Below are positions 36,479 through 46,218 of a DNA stretch of 64,000 nucleotides, in pieces; position 1 is the first letter of the stretch, and each line of letters opens with the position of its first letter. Source of the DNA: Lachnospiraceae bacterium (lineage in GTDB: Bacteria; Bacillota; Clostridia; Lachnospirales; Lachnospiraceae); the NCBI GenBank assembly GCA_900199595.1, contig FZRB01000007.1, forward strand, positions 81,323 through 145,322. The letters are read 5' to 3'. The position numbers and the translations under genes were made by a program. The notes beneath the pieces are model-generated. The model had not been told where the DNA came from. It saw only the letters and a program-made list of their open reading frames with translations, and searched no databases.

Positions 36479-37936
36479 TTACTGTCCAATAATTCTACAT
36501 GCCTTACAAGGTGTTCTGTAATTAAATGGTGATGTCTTGATACCATCCCTTGAATTTGATGCATGTACTACCACTCCGTCACCTGCATATATAGCAACGT
36601 GACCTATCTCATAACCGTCCCAGTAGAACAGAAGATCTCCTGGCTGAAGGTCAGAAAGACTAACCTCTACACCACAACCTGCCTGTACATCTGCTGTACG
36701 TGGAAGTGAATATCCGAATTCAGCATAAACGCTCTGAACGAATCCTGAACAATCTGCTCCGTTTGTAAGGCTTGTTCCGCCCCATACATACGGATTACCA
36801 ACGAACTGAAGTGCAAAGTTTACAAGATCAACGCCTGTTGAACCTGCAGGTGCTGCCACCTCAGTCTCTTCTGAAGCCTCAGGTGCTGCTTCTTCAGTTT
36901 CAGTCTCTGTCTCAGCTTCCTGAGTTTCCTCAGCTGTTTCTGTCTCTGTTTCAGTCTCTGTCTCAGCTTCGCCTTCTACTCCAGGCTCATCAGCTGTCTG
37001 CTGTGATTCAACTTCGCCCTCAGGAATTCCTGTCTCTGTATCTGTATCAGCTTCAGCAACCTCAGTCTGATCCTGGTTATCCTCCTCAGCCTGTGCTGAC
37101 TGCTCAGCTTCAAGTGCTTCCTGCTCTTCAAGATACTTAAGCCATGCCTTATCAGCCTCTTCCTGCGCGATTCTATCCATCTCTTCCTGTTCTTCAACAG
37201 ATATAGCTCTTGGATTATCGTACTTAACGTCTACGAACTCGCTTCTGACAAATCCACGAATATCGTCATCAATTGAAACCTCTGTCCACTCACCACTTAC
37301 ACTATATACATAGTAAGCTTCGCCTTCAGGAATAAGAGTCAGACAATCACTCTTCTCGTCCTTATCTTCACGAACCTTAAGTGTGGCTGTACAAACTGTT
37401 GCAGTTCTTCCTACTCCATTCTCATCGCACCACTTGCCGGCATCATCACCGTATGCAAGGAACTCATTTGCTATATATCCTTCACAGGATCCTGATGCAA
37501 CCTTGGTCCATTCCTTGCCGATTTCCTTAACAAGACATATACCGCCTCTTGCAAGGGTACCTACAACCTCTGAATCAGTGTTGTCTTTTGTTCTGATATT
37601 AACATTATCCTCTGTAGTTACAACTGCTCTTCCCTTAAACTGAGGGTACTCTTTTGCATCTGTAAGTGATGCGTCGATCAGATCAATGCCTTCGTCCTCA
37701 GAAGCCTTCTTCTTACTAACTACACTGTCTGATACTGATGCCAATCCATTTGTAAGCTTGGCAACCGGATCTGATTCCTTTCCACTCTTGATGTACTCTC
37801 CTACACGATTTGAGATTCCCACATTAGATGAGTCATATGATTGTCCTGCCTGTGCATTAATATTTGCTCCTGCACCTGCGATAATAAGTCCTGCTGAAAG
37901 ACCGACAATCCATGCTCTCTTTGTTGGTTTATACAT
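36479..37936 (-). CDS. Secreted NlpC/P60 peptidoglycan hydrolase with SH3 domains
   Basis: About 485 residues from MYKPTKRAW; AGGAGG is 7 nt upstream. Signal peptide about 1-30. Two SH3b domains (about 100-165 with VNIRTKDNTDSEVVGTLARGG, and 170-235 with LKVREDKDEKSDCLTLIPEG). A long acidic Glu/Thr/Gln linker (about 245-370, ETETETETE). The C-terminal NlpC/P60 domain (about 375-485) has the catalytic Cys in ADCSGFVQSVYAEFG and His in IGHVAIYAG, with a second His in VVVHASN. It probably cuts the peptide stem (gamma-D-Glu to diamino acid bond). It is transcribed alone between a clear promoter and terminator. Confidence 0.93.
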   Translation of the reverse strand: MYKPTKRAWIVGLSAGLIIAGAGANINAQAGQSYDSSNVGISNRVGEYIKSGKESDPVAKLTNGLASVSDSVVSKKKASEDEGIDLIDASLTDAKEYPQFKGRAVVTTEDNVNIRTKDNTDSEVVGTLARGGICLVKEIGKEWTKVASGSCEGYIANEFLAYGDDAGKWCDENGVGRTATVCTATLKVREDKDEKSDCLTLIPEGEAYYVYSVSGEWTEVSIDDDIRGFVRSEFVDVKYDNPRAISVEEQEEMDRIAQEEADKAWLKYLEEQEALEAEQSAQAEEDNQDQTEVAEADTDTETGIPEGEVESQQTADEPGVEGEAETETETETETAEETQEAETETETEEAAPEASEETEVAAPAGSTGVDLVNFALQFVGNPYVWGGTSLTNGADCSGFVQSVYAEFGYSLPRTADVQAGCGVEVSLSDLQPGDLLFYWDGYEIGHVAIYAGDGVVVHASNSRDGIKTSPFNYRTPCKACRIIGQ

Positions 37937-38035
37937 TATGTAACCTCCTATAGTCATTTTAGGCACAATATCTTGTGCTTTGTTACATTTTCTTTACATT
38001 TTGCGTCAATTTGTTACAAAACTGTTACAGCAACT

Positions 38036-38064
38036 ATAATACCACTACTAGCTACTCTTGTCAA
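38036..38064 (-). promoter_or_regulatory. Sigma-A promoter of the NlpC/P60 gene
   Basis: A perfect TTGACA (38059-38064) and TATTAT (38036-38041) are 17 bp apart. The resulting leader is about 95 nt and contains three TGTAACA direct repeats and a small GCACAA-GATA-TTGTGC hairpin. Confidence 0.75.
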
Positions 38065-38218
38065 TACAAAGTTAACATAAATGATTATGCTATTGAAAAT
38101 GTACATAATATATGCTACTCTTGTTACTACTCACATGAAATATACATATATATAGGTAGATACACCTTTAATTATAACATATTCTTGTGGATTTATATAC
38201 ATTTAAGTGAGAAATAAT

Positions 38219-39646
38219 ATGTCAGAACACAGTATTTTTAAAACATTTCTTGCTATCGGAGCCTGTCGGTTGACAAGAGGTCTCCTGAGGCTGTTCCACC
38301 GTGGAGGAACAACCCTTCCCGGCCGTTCTGCTCTTACCTTCGATAAGAAGATTCTGGAGGTTGTTTCTCAGGGAATGCATATAATAGTAGTAACGGGCAC
38401 AAACGGCAAAACTACGACCTGCAGTATGCTGAGAAACGCTTTTCAGGAAAGCGGCATAGACCCTCTGTCTAACATATCAGGAGCAAATCTTCTTTCCGGT
38501 ATCACTGCTGAGTTCGCATCTCAGGCTACTCTTTCGGGAAAACCCAAAAAATCCTATGCTATAGTAGAATGTGATGAGGGCGCCCTCAAGCAGGTAGCCC
38601 CTCTTATAAAGCCTGAGGTAATCGTTGTAACCAATCTTTTCAGGGATCAGCTCGACAGATACGGCGAGATAATGCATACCCTGAATGAAATACGTACCGG
38701 AATCAGTCTGGTTCCTGAGGCAGTACTATGTCTTAATTCTGACTGCTCACTTACTGCTTCACTAGCATCAGACGTCTCAAATCCGGTTTATTTTTTCGGA
38801 ATCGGAAAGACAACCGTAGCAGAAAACAATACAGACACAGCCGAAGAACAGGACAGTTCTCCTTCTGACGCTAAATATTGCATCAGATGCGGAACTGAGT
38901 ATGATTATTCTTATCATACCTATGCTCATCTAGGCGGTTTTTCCTGTCCAAATTGTGATTACAAAAGAAAAAGACCCGAATTAGAAGTAACATCAATAGA
39001 AAGCACATCACGGAGAAGTGACATAATTATACGAATCGCAGATACTCAGGTAAGGGTTCATGTCGGACTTCCCGCTCTTTACAATATATATAATGCTATA
39101 GCTGCTTTAGCCGCCTTTGAAAGTGCAGGACTGGACAGACAAAAGATGATCACATCGCTTGCAAGTGTCAAATCCAGTTTCGGAAGAATGGAAGGCTTCA
39201 TATATAATAATGTGGATATACAGATGATTCTTGTTAAGAATCCTGCAGGATGTAACCAGACTCTCGATTATCTCTCCTCGCTGAACGAGGAATATGTTGC
39301 AGTATTATGTCTCAATGACAAAACTGCCGATGGTCATGATATATCATGGATATGGGACGTCGACCACGAAAAGATAATAGAAGATCCCTTTTGTAAAAAA
39401 ATATATGTCTCAGGTACCAGAGCCAGGGATATGAAAATCAGACTTAAATACGGAAATGCAAAGGAAGAAAACATCAGAATGATCCGTTCTAATGAGAAGC
39501 TTCTTTCTGCAATGACCGAGGATAAGCTTCCCGTATATATACTTCCGAATTACACAGCTATGCTGAAGCTGAGAACTATCCTAAGCTCCGCTACTGGAAG
39601 AAATGAATTCTGGAAGGATCAAAAATATGTCAACAAAAAGCATTAA
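38219..39646 (+). CDS. murT: Lipid II isoglutaminyl synthase, MurT subunit
   Basis: MurT, a Mur-ligase-like protein, activates the D-Glu carboxylate of lipid II and, with GatD, amidates it to D-isoglutamine. 475 residues. The ATP motif is VVTGTNGKTTTCSMLR (about residue 60). A four-Cys zinc ribbon (YCIRCGTEYDY ... FSCPNCDYKR, about 220-255) marks MurT. The DUF1727 C-terminal domain begins near MILVKNPAGCNQTLDYL. An upstream in-frame GTG (38207) is possible; the ATG at 38219 is preferred. gatD overlaps its 3' end, so synthesis is coupled. Confidence 0.95.
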   Translation: MSEHSIFKTFLAIGACRLTRGLLRLFHRGGTTLPGRSALTFDKKILEVVSQGMHIIVVTGTNGKTTTCSMLRNAFQESGIDPLSNISGANLLSGITAEFASQATLSGKPKKSYAIVECDEGALKQVAPLIKPEVIVVTNLFRDQLDRYGEIMHTLNEIRTGISLVPEAVLCLNSDCSLTASLASDVSNPVYFFGIGKTTVAENNTDTAEEQDSSPSDAKYCIRCGTEYDYSYHTYAHLGGFSCPNCDYKRKRPELEVTSIESTSRRSDIIIRIADTQVRVHVGLPALYNIYNAIAALAAFESAGLDRQKMITSLASVKSSFGRMEGFIYNNVDIQMILVKNPAGCNQTLDYLSSLNEEYVAVLCLNDKTADGHDISWIWDVDHEKIIEDPFCKKIYVSGTRARDMKIRLKYGNAKEENIRMIRSNEKLLSAMTEDKLPVYILPNYTAMLKLRTILSSATGRNEFWKDQKYVNKKH

Positions 39647-40385
39647 AATATGTCATATTTATCCTGAAGCTCTTAATCTCTATGGTGACAGAGGTAATAT
39701 TCTCTGTCTAAAAAAACGTCTGGAATGGCGAGGTATCGATTGCTATGTATCCGAAGTTAAAATCGGAGATAATTCAGACCTGTCAGAATATGATTTCTTT
39801 TTTATAGGCGGCGGCCAGGATTTCGAGCAGGAGGTTCTTCTTTCAGATCTTAAATCAGGAAAGGGCAGATCGATCAAATCGGCTGTTGAGGACGGAAAGA
39901 CCTTCCTATGTATCTGTGGCGGTTATCAGATGATGGGACATTATTACGAAACCAAAGACGGAAACAGAATGGAATTTCTGGGAGTGGCAAACTTTGCAAC
40001 AATCGGCAGCGAATACAGAATGATAGGTGATTATTTCTTTAAATGTACTCCCGAATCCGGTGGATGTGAAATAGTCGGCTTTGAGAATCACAGCGGAAGA
40101 ACCTATCTGGGTGAAGGCGTGGCTCCTTTAGGGCACCTCATTTACGGCTACGGAAACAATGGCGATGATGATACTGAAGGAGTACGATATAAAAATCTGT
40201 TTGGTTCTTACAGCCATGGTCCCATCCTCCCTAAAAACCCCGAATTCGCTGATTATCTGATTCAGACTACACTGGACAGAAAATATGGACATGTTGATCT
40301 TGCTCCACTTGATGATTCAGTTGAAAATGATGCACATGACCATATGATAAATCTTATACTTAAAGGAGCTGCAAACAAAAACTGA
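39627..40385 (+). CDS. gatD: Lipid II isoglutaminyl synthase, GatD glutamine amidotransferase subunit
   Basis: 252 residues from MSTKSIKICHIYPEALNLYG; GGAAGG lies 9 nt upstream. Class-I glutaminase fold: nucleophile Cys in FLCICGGYQMMG and a late His in FGSYSHGPILPKNPEFAD. It supplies ammonia to MurT. It overlaps murT by 20 bp and shares a TGATG stop/start junction with the next gene, so murT-gatD-tsaC form a coupled operon. Confidence 0.95.
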   Translation: MSTKSIKICHIYPEALNLYGDRGNILCLKKRLEWRGIDCYVSEVKIGDNSDLSEYDFFFIGGGQDFEQEVLLSDLKSGKGRSIKSAVEDGKTFLCICGGYQMMGHYYETKDGNRMEFLGVANFATIGSEYRMIGDYFFKCTPESGGCEIVGFENHSGRTYLGEGVAPLGHLIYGYGNNGDDDTEGVRYKNLFGSYSHGPILPKNPEFADYLIQTTLDRKYGHVDLAPLDDSVENDAHDHMINLILKGAANKN

Positions 40386-41461
40386 TGGACATTATATCCA
40401 CTAAGAACGACATAACAACTCTCCTTCTCGGAGAGGATATACAGGATATCAGAACAGCTGCTGATATCATAAAAAATGGCGGTTTAGTCGCGTTTCCCAC
40501 AGAAACAGTATACGGACTGGGTGGCGATGCCCTGTCTGCCGACTCATCAAAGAAAATATATGCTGCAAAAGGCAGACCATCGGACAATCCACTCATAGTT
40601 CATATTGCGGATATTGAAGCAGTATATAAACTGGCTTCCGAGGTTTCCGAAAGAGCCAGGGCTCTGATGGAAGCTTTCTGGCCGGGACCTCTTACTGTTA
40701 TTCTCCCAAAAAAAGAAATCGTCCCAGATGAAACGACAGGTGGGCTGGATACCGTAGCTATCAGAATGCCTTCTCACCCTGCGGCGCTTTCACTCATCAG
40801 AGAAAGCGGCACTTATATCGCCGCGCCTTCAGCAAACACATCCGGGCGTCCATCCCCTACAACGGCTCAGCATGTTGAGGAGGATATGACCGGAAGAATA
40901 GATGCGATAATAGATGGCGGTCCGGTGGGAATAGGAATTGAATCTACTATAGTAGATATGACTTCAGATATTCCAACCATACTCCGCCCCGGATACATTA
41001 CAAAATCAAAGCTTGAAGACATCATAGGAGAAGTTGAGATTGATAAGGCCATTCTCACACCCGACCCTGATATAAGACCTAAAGCTCCGGGGATGAAGTA
41101 TACTCACTATGCTCCTAAGGGAAAGCTTACTATTATAGAAGACAGTAAAAATCCAGGGGAAGTCACAGGGAATGTTATCGCTAAAATAAATGAACTGTTG
41201 TCATCCGCCCCTGATAATTCCAAAATCGCCGTTCTTACTACCAGGGAACATGAAAAGGATTACAATACCGACAGCATAATTCTTCTTGGAGATAAAAAAA
41301 ATAATACAACTATTGCATCCAGACTATATGCAGCGCTCCGTGAATGTGATACAATAGGAGCTGAACTGATTTACAGCGAAAGCATATGTCAGGATGAGCT
41401 TGGCGGTGCTGTCATGAACAGACTTCTGAAGGCCGCCGGCCAGAGAGTTATACACGTATAA
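40385..41461 (+). CDS. tsaC: L-threonylcarbamoyladenylate synthase, Sua5 type
   Basis: Makes threonylcarbamoyl-AMP for t6A37 modification of tRNAs. 358 residues: the YrdC domain (about 15-210) with GLVAFPTETVYGLGGDA, KGRPSDNPLIVHI and SAPSANTSGRPSPTTA, then the extra C-terminal Sua5 domain (about 230-358, APGMKYTHYAPKG). The length marks the Sua5/YwlC form rather than short TsaC. Translation likely reinitiates at the TGATG overlap with gatD. Confidence 0.94.
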   Translation: MDIISTKNDITTLLLGEDIQDIRTAADIIKNGGLVAFPTETVYGLGGDALSADSSKKIYAAKGRPSDNPLIVHIADIEAVYKLASEVSERARALMEAFWPGPLTVILPKKEIVPDETTGGLDTVAIRMPSHPAALSLIRESGTYIAAPSANTSGRPSPTTAQHVEEDMTGRIDAIIDGGPVGIGIESTIVDMTSDIPTILRPGYITKSKLEDIIGEVEIDKAILTPDPDIRPKAPGMKYTHYAPKGKLTIIEDSKNPGEVTGNVIAKINELLSSAPDNSKIAVLTTREHEKDYNTDSIILLGDKKNNTTIASRLYAALRECDTIGAELIYSESICQDELGGAVMNRLLKAAGQRVIHV

Positions 41462-41510
41462 AAATAAGTTAAAAGTAAATAAATCTTTAAGAAGGGGGAA
41501 AAAGAAAGAA

Positions 41511-41960
41511 ATGAAAATCATCATCGGATCTGACCATGGTGGATACGACCTGAAGCTTGAGATTATTGAACATCTGAAGACCAGAGGTTTCGAAGTAATC
41601 GATGTTGGAAGTGATTCTGACGCATCAACCGATTATCCTATCTATGCCAAGAAGCTGACTGATATACTTACTGAGTATATCACCGCAAATAACATAGACT
41701 ATGACGCTCTGGGAATCCTCGTATGCGGAACAGGTATCGGTATGTCCATGGCAGCGAACAAGGTGGAAGGAATCAGGGCAGCACTCTGTCATGATACATT
41801 TTCCGCCGAAGCAACTCGTGAGCATAATAACGCAAATGTACTCTGCATGGGTGCCCGTGTCATCGGTCCCGGTCTTGCGTTAAAGGTAGTTGACACCTTC
41901 ATCGATACACCATTTTCAAAAGATGAAAGACATGTGAGAAGAATCTCCATGTATTCATAA
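41511..41960 (+). CDS. rpiB: Ribose-5-phosphate isomerase B
   Basis: Interconverts ribose 5-phosphate and ribulose 5-phosphate. 149 residues of the RpiB/LacAB family: MKIIIGSDHGGYDLK at the start, active-site Cys in GILVCGTGIGMSMAANK, then HDTFSAEATREHNNANVLCMGARVIG in parts. AAGGGGG precedes the ATG. Located just upstream of tkt, so the two encode neighbouring steps of the non-oxidative pentose phosphate pathway. Confidence 0.96.
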   Translation: MKIIIGSDHGGYDLKLEIIEHLKTRGFEVIDVGSDSDASTDYPIYAKKLTDILTEYITANNIDYDALGILVCGTGIGMSMAANKVEGIRAALCHDTFSAEATREHNNANVLCMGARVIGPGLALKVVDTFIDTPFSKDERHVRRISMYS

Positions 41961-42006
41961 ATAAAGGAAGGAAAAAGAATGATTAAAGAAGAAAGGAAAG
42001 AAAAAA

Positions 42007-43980
42007 ATGAGTAAAGAACTTGACACATTATCAGTTAATTCCATCCGTATCCTGTCAGCAGACGCTATCCAGAAGGCTAATTCCGGACATCCGGGACTTC
42101 CACTTGGCGCTGCACCTGCTGCATTTACACTCTGGAGCCGTTTCCTTAACGCAAATCCGGCTAATCCTAAATGGGAAAACAGAGATCGTTTCATCCTGTC
42201 CGGTGGACATGGATCAATGCTTCTCTACAGTCTGCTTCACCTGTTTGGCTATGGGCTTACAGTAGAAGATCTGAAGAACTTCAGACAGCTCAATTCCCTT
42301 ACTCCGGGTCATCCAGAATATGGTCACACTGTTGGAGTCGAAGCAACAACAGGTCCTCTGGGGGCAGGACTTGGTATGGCAGTTGGTATGGCAGTTGCTG
42401 AAAAGCATCTGGCTGCTACTTTCAACCGCGAAGGATATGATGTAGTTGATCACTATACATACGCTATCGCAGGCGACGGATGTATGATGGAGGGTATCTC
42501 TTCAGAGGCTATGTCACTTGCAGGAACACTTAAGCTTTCAAAGCTTATCGTTCTTTATGATTCAAACAATATCTCTATCGAAGGTAGTACTGATATTGCA
42601 TTTACTGAAAATGTTCGCAAGAGATTCGAGGCATTTGGTTTCCAGACACTCCTCGTAGAGGATGGAAATGATGTTGACGCTATCGCTGCTGCAATCGAAG
42701 AAGCTAAGGCTGACACAGAAAGACCTTCACTTATTGAGATCAAGACTAAGATCGGAGCAGGATGTCCTGCAAAAGAAGGCAAATCAAGTGCTCACGGCGA
42801 GCCTCTTGGTGAGGATAATATCGCAGCACTTCGCGAGAACCTCAACTGGCCACTTAAGGAAAGCTTCGCTGTTCCTCAGGAAGTATACGATTATATCAAA
42901 GAACTTACAAAGAAGTCACAGGCTGCTGAGGATGAGTGGAATGCACTCTTTGCTGATTACGCAGCTAAGTTCCCTGAGTTAAAAGAGAAATGGGATGCTT
43001 ACTTCGGAGATTCTGATGCAGCTTCCAAGCTTTATGATATACCTGAGTTTGCAAAGGCACAGGAGAAGCCAACTGCTTCAAGAAATGCTTCTGGAGAAGT
43101 TATTAATATACTTAAAGATGCTATCCCGAACCTTATAGGCGGATCAGCAGACCTTTCTCCTTCAACCAAGACATATATGAATGGCGCCGGAGACTTCTCA
43201 GCTGCTACACCTGAAGGCAGAAATATGCACTATGGCGTAAGAGAGCTTTCAATGGCTGCAATCGGAAATGGTATCACACTTCACGGTGGACTGAAGACAT
43301 TTGTTTCTACATTCTTCGTATTCAGCGATTATCTGAAGCCAATGGCAAGAATGTCAGCACTTATGAAGATTCCTACAACCTTCGTACTTACACACGATTC
43401 AATCGGTGTTGGAGAAGACGGACCTACACATCAGCCAATCGAGCAGCTTGCTACATTCAGAACAATTCCTAACCTGCTTACCTTCAGACCTGCTGATTAT
43501 TCAGAAACAGCTGCTGCATGGTACACAGCTATGAATTCAAAGGATCGTCCTGTAGCTATCGTTCTTTCAAGACAGAATCTTGATTCACTTCCTGCAGGTG
43601 TTGGCAAGAACTCATGCAAGGGTGCTTACGTAGCTTATGATTCAGAGGGAACACCTGATGCAATCATCATCGCTACAGGTTCTGAGGTTGGAATTGCTAA
43701 ACAGGCTAAGGATACACTTGATGCAAAGGGTATCAAGACAAGAGTTGTAAGTATGCCATGTATGGAACTCTTTGACGAGCAGAGCGATGCTTACAAGGAA
43801 GAAGTACTTCCGGCTGCAGTAACAAACAGAGTTTCAGTAGAAGCAGCTTCTACATTTGGATGGGACAGATATGCTTCAAAGCATGTAGGTATCGATACTT
43901 TCGGTGCTTCAGGTCCTGCAGGAGAGCTCTTCAAGTTATTCGGAATTACAGCAGACGCTATTGTTGAAGCACTTTCATAA
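42007..43980 (+). CDS. tkt: Transketolase
   Basis: 657 residues, full length. Thiamine-diphosphate motif [22 protein letters not shown] in parts (about 155-180), N-terminal [15 protein letters not shown], and the pyrimidine domain with GVREL and [20 protein letters not shown] (about 465-485). AGGAAAG precedes the ATG. Codon use is rich in strongly preferred codons compared with its neighbours, consistent with high expression. It ends before a strong bidirectional terminator. Confidence 0.97.
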   Translation: MSKELDTLSVNSIRILSADAIQKANSGHPGLPLGAAPAAFTLWSRFLNANPANPKWENRDRFILSGGHGSMLLYSLLHLFGYGLTVEDLKNFRQLNSLTPGHPEYGHTVGVEATTGPLGAGLGMAVGMAVAEKHLAATFNREGYDVVDHYTYAIAGDGCMMEGISSEAMSLAGTLKLSKLIVLYDSNNISIEGSTDIAFTENVRKRFEAFGFQTLLVEDGNDVDAIAAAIEEAKADTERPSLIEIKTKIGAGCPAKEGKSSAHGEPLGEDNIAALRENLNWPLKESFAVPQEVYDYIKELTKKSQAAEDEWNALFADYAAKFPELKEKWDAYFGDSDAASKLYDIPEFAKAQEKPTASRNASGEVINILKDAIPNLIGGSADLSPSTKTYMNGAGDFSAATPEGRNMHYGVRELSMAAIGNGITLHGGLKTFVSTFFVFSDYLKPMARMSALMKIPTTFVLTHDSIGVGEDGPTHQPIEQLATFRTIPNLLTFRPADYSETAAAWYTAMNSKDRPVAIVLSRQNLDSLPAGVGKNSCKGAYVAYDSEGTPDAIIIATGSEVGIAKQAKDTLDAKGIKTRVVSMPCMELFDEQSDAYKEEVLPAAVTNRVSVEAASTFGWDRYASKHVGIDTFGASGPAGELFKLFGITADAIVEALS

Positions 43981-43999
43981 TGAAATATACATCGTTAAC

Positions 44000-44046
44000 A
44001 AAAAACATGACACCGGCGAACCTGGTTCGCTGGTGTCATGTTTTTT
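44000..44046. terminator. Bidirectional terminator between tkt and mecA
   Basis: A long stem, CATGACACC-x-GCGAAC against GTTCGC-x-GGTGTCATG, flanked by A5 and T6. It serves tkt on the plus strand and mecA on the minus strand and belongs to the TGACAC hairpin family. Confidence 0.93.
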
Positions 44047-44770
44047 ATATATCTGCGAGCATCTGAAGTGCATTATCACGTATTATTAATTTGTAATGCT
44101 CTTCGAAGTAGTATTTTGTTGTGTATGTAAACTTATATGGCTCAGAGAATTCTCTGAGTGTCTCACATAAAAACTCAAATTCTTTTTCACTGTTTTTGTT
44201 ATGTGTTACGATGAGAAAATAGCTCGAAGGTGATTCATTCTTATATAGTGTATTGTCACTGTTATAGAAGCTTCTGACCATCTTTGCCACAGTTATAAAC
44301 TGTTCTACATCATCTGCTTTATATATCATATAAGGAAGTATCTTTCCTGTTTTCTCATCAAGAGGTCTCTGTACAGTCTCAGCCTCTTTTTCACGTTCCT
44401 CGGTGTCCTCAGTCTCATAGACGTCTTCACCCGGATTAAACTTTCCGTTCTTGATGGATTTTGCCATATCCATAGCCTGCTTCTTCAGCTTCTCTACATA
44501 GCTGAAGTGATTATCCTCATCCTCACTGTCCACCTTTGTGACAAGAAAGACTATACAATCCTTGTTAACCGGAATAGCTTCGACTACCAGGGGCTGTTCG
44601 TTTACGACAAAGCCAAATTCTTCTCTGGCTTTATTCATCATATATTTAATTAATTCCTCAGCTTTTTCTGTCTGCCCTGCAAGATCTGCTATGGTAAAAT
44701 CTTCATCCGGCAGATCGTTGCTCCAGACTGTGAATCTGAGCTGATTCTCATTTAATCGTTCTATTTTCAT
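44045..44770 (-). CDS. mecA: MecA-like ClpC adaptor protein
   Basis: About 241 residues from MKIERLNENQLRFTVWSNDL. The N-terminal substrate-binding domain (about 1-85, DLPDEDFTIADLAGQTEKAEELIKYMM), an acidic linker (about 100-145) and the C-terminal ClpC-binding domain (about 150-241, VEQFITVAKMV, EFEFLCETLREFSEPYKFT) match the MecA layout and length. MecA delivers proteins to the ClpCP protease. The ATG at 44770 begins the homology; its ribosome site is weak (GAAGAAAG) and the leader is structured. Confidence 0.85.
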   Translation of the reverse strand: MKIERLNENQLRFTVWSNDLPDEDFTIADLAGQTEKAEELIKYMMNKAREEFGFVVNEQPLVVEAIPVNKDCIVFLVTKVDSEDEDNHFSYVEKLKKQAMDMAKSIKNGKFNPGEDVYETEDTEEREKEAETVQRPLDEKTGKILPYMIYKADDVEQFITVAKMVRSFYNSDNTLYKNESPSSYFLIVTHNKNSEKEFEFLCETLREFSEPYKFTYTTKYYFEEHYKLIIRDNALQMLADI

Positions 44771-44772
44771 AC

Positions 44773-44838
44773 GCAATCTTTCTTCTTTTTTATTTTGACA
44801 TACGGATTGCTTCGTTGCTAACGCATCTCTCGCAATCC
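44773..44838 (-). promoter_or_regulatory. mecA leader with mutually exclusive pairings
   Basis: Reading the minus strand, GGATTGC (44838-44832) can pair with GCAATCC (44810-44804). The same GCAATC can instead pair with GATTGC (44778-44773), which ends 3 nt before the mecA ATG. The second pairing would cover the start region. This is a two-state design by inspection only. Confidence 0.35.
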
Positions 44839-44869
44839 TTGAAACATTCGGAATCCGCATGTTTCAGCG

Positions 44870-44934
44870 TGTCATAAGGTCAACATGCTTTTCCTGCAAG
44901 CAGGAACGCATTTTGACTTTTGACACTTATGTCA
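44870..44934. other. Long imperfect stem-loop
   Basis: Nested pairs TGTCATAAG/CTTATGTCA (8 of 9), GTCAA/TTGAC, ATGC/GCAT and TTCCTGC/GCAGGAA close on a 2-nt loop. No T-tract follows on either strand, so it is not a normal terminator. Confidence 0.6.
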
Positions 44935-44944
44935 TATTTAATAC

Positions 44945-44986
44945 AAGCCTCTATAAAACGTATAGGGGTGCATTTTACAGAGGCTT
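44945..44986. other. Stem-loop with 13 of 14 paired bases
   Basis: AAGCCTCT and AGAGGCTT, extended after one mismatch by TAAAA and TTTTA, enclose a 14-nt loop containing TATAGGGG. It is 10 bp from the previous stem-loop. Confidence 0.55.
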
Positions 44987-45314
44987 AATAACGTATTTCT
45001 GCATAATTATCCTTGCGATAATCATTGTTTACATCACGCCTTATATAAGGCTTTCGTCAGAACTGTAGTATCACTTCCCTTCGCTCCAGCTAAACTGCAC
45101 ATATCCATAAGGTGTGCCGCACTGTGATGCAAATGCATCCTTTTTATGCACACGAAAAACTGGTTAGTGTCTGTAGCTTTCTCACGGTCGGTCCTGTCAT
45201 TTATATCTTATAATGACAGCGTGAACTATAGACCTGTTCGATGTATGGATGTTATACTATCAGAATTCATTATATAATGCAAGTGAAAAATTAGTGTATA
45301 AAATCTACCAAATA

Positions 45315-46172
45315 TCATTCCGGATAACGTGTTATGAGGTATCTTCCATGCTTTTTGATATAATTCATGGAAAGCTCTCTGCCCCAATGAACAGAGTCAT
45401 TATAAGCACCCTCAACAACTACTATGCTGTTCTTCTTTTTCTCAAGAACAACCACCGAATGAGTTCCGTCTTCTACTCTGATTATGTCTCCTGCACGGAT
45501 ATTGTCATACCAGTTCTGTCCGCTTATCTTTCTGGATTTATTAAACTTACCAAAAGCAGCATCACTGGCCATAAATGCAAATGCAACACATCCGCCGCCT
45601 ATACAGGACATACTGTCATAGTAAATGTCCGGTCCCCATGTATAATGATTTGCTGTTGTCCATTTCTTTCCTTCGGGATATTTTTTCTTAAGTGATAAAA
45701 TATCCTTTCTGACCTTGCTCTCAGAAGGTGAATAAACTGTTTCCTTCTGGTAGGTCTTTTTACAGTCAGAGCATTCATAGCAGGTATATCCCTTTTTATT
45801 CTTTTTTGCGGATATTACCTTGGTTATTCTATAATTATGGTTCTTAACAGTAACCTTACATTTGTATTTTTTCCCGTTTTTATCTGTGCAGGTAATAGTT
45901 ACTGTCCCCTTCTTCTTAGCGGTTACCTTACCTTTAGAATTAACCTTGGCTACAGTTTTTTTGCTGCTCTTCCATGAAACTGCAGTAGCTCCGGTAAGTG
46001 AAAGATAATAAGAAGAACCTACATGAAGGGTTATTCTAGTTCTGTTTAAAGCTCCTTTTCTGGCTGCCTCTGAACTAACCGGAAGCCCCAGAACGATTCC
46101 AAGAACTATAATTATCGCAACAAGTCTGTATATACTATGAATAGCTTTATTAAAACATTTTTTTCTACTCAT
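45315..46172 (-). CDS. Secreted Big_2 protein with a cysteine-hydrolase-like (CHAP/NlpC-type) domain
   Basis: About 285 residues from MSRKKCFNKAI; AGAGGT is 7 nt upstream. Signal peptide about 1-35 (VSSEAA). A Big_2 Ig-like domain (about 40-118, VAKVNSKGKVTAKKKGTVTITC) is followed by a short CYECSDCKK cysteine pair. The C-terminal part has a Cys in SCIGGGCVAFAFMASDAAFG, a RAGDIIRVEDGTHSVVVLEK segment with a His, and VVEGAYNDSVHWGRE. The Cys-then-His order fits a papain-like amidase or CHAP fold, but the match is loose. It has its own promoter. Confidence 0.7.
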   Translation of the reverse strand: MSRKKCFNKAIHSIYRLVAIIIVLGIVLGLPVSSEAARKGALNRTRITLHVGSSYYLSLTGATAVSWKSSKKTVAKVNSKGKVTAKKKGTVTITCTDKNGKKYKCKVTVKNHNYRITKVISAKKNKKGYTCYECSDCKKTYQKETVYSPSESKVRKDILSLKKKYPEGKKWTTANHYTWGPDIYYDSMSCIGGGCVAFAFMASDAAFGKFNKSRKISGQNWYDNIRAGDIIRVEDGTHSVVVLEKKKNSIVVVEGAYNDSVHWGRELSMNYIKKHGRYLITRYPE

Positions 46173-46218
46173 ATGACTTACCTCTGTTACTAATAAAAAC
46201 ACTAAACTCCTACCTCTA

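Larger units (their letters stand above)
44771..45314. other. 544-bp non-coding region upstream of mecA, highly structured
   Basis: No complete gene is seen. It contains the mecA leader with competing stems (44771-44838), a long imperfect stem-loop (44870-44934), a 14-bp stem-loop (44945-44986), the palindrome GCCTTATATAAGGC near 45040, GATGCAAATGCATC near 45127 within a GTGTGC/GCACAC pair, and a possible peptide remnant on the minus strand (45071-45151). Several of these could be parts of one non-coding RNA. Confidence 0.5.

Noticed and set aside
45249..45695. 148-codon plus-strand open frame
   Set aside because: It lies mostly antisense to the Big_2/cysteine-hydrolase-like gene, which has a signal peptide, a good ribosome site and a promoter.
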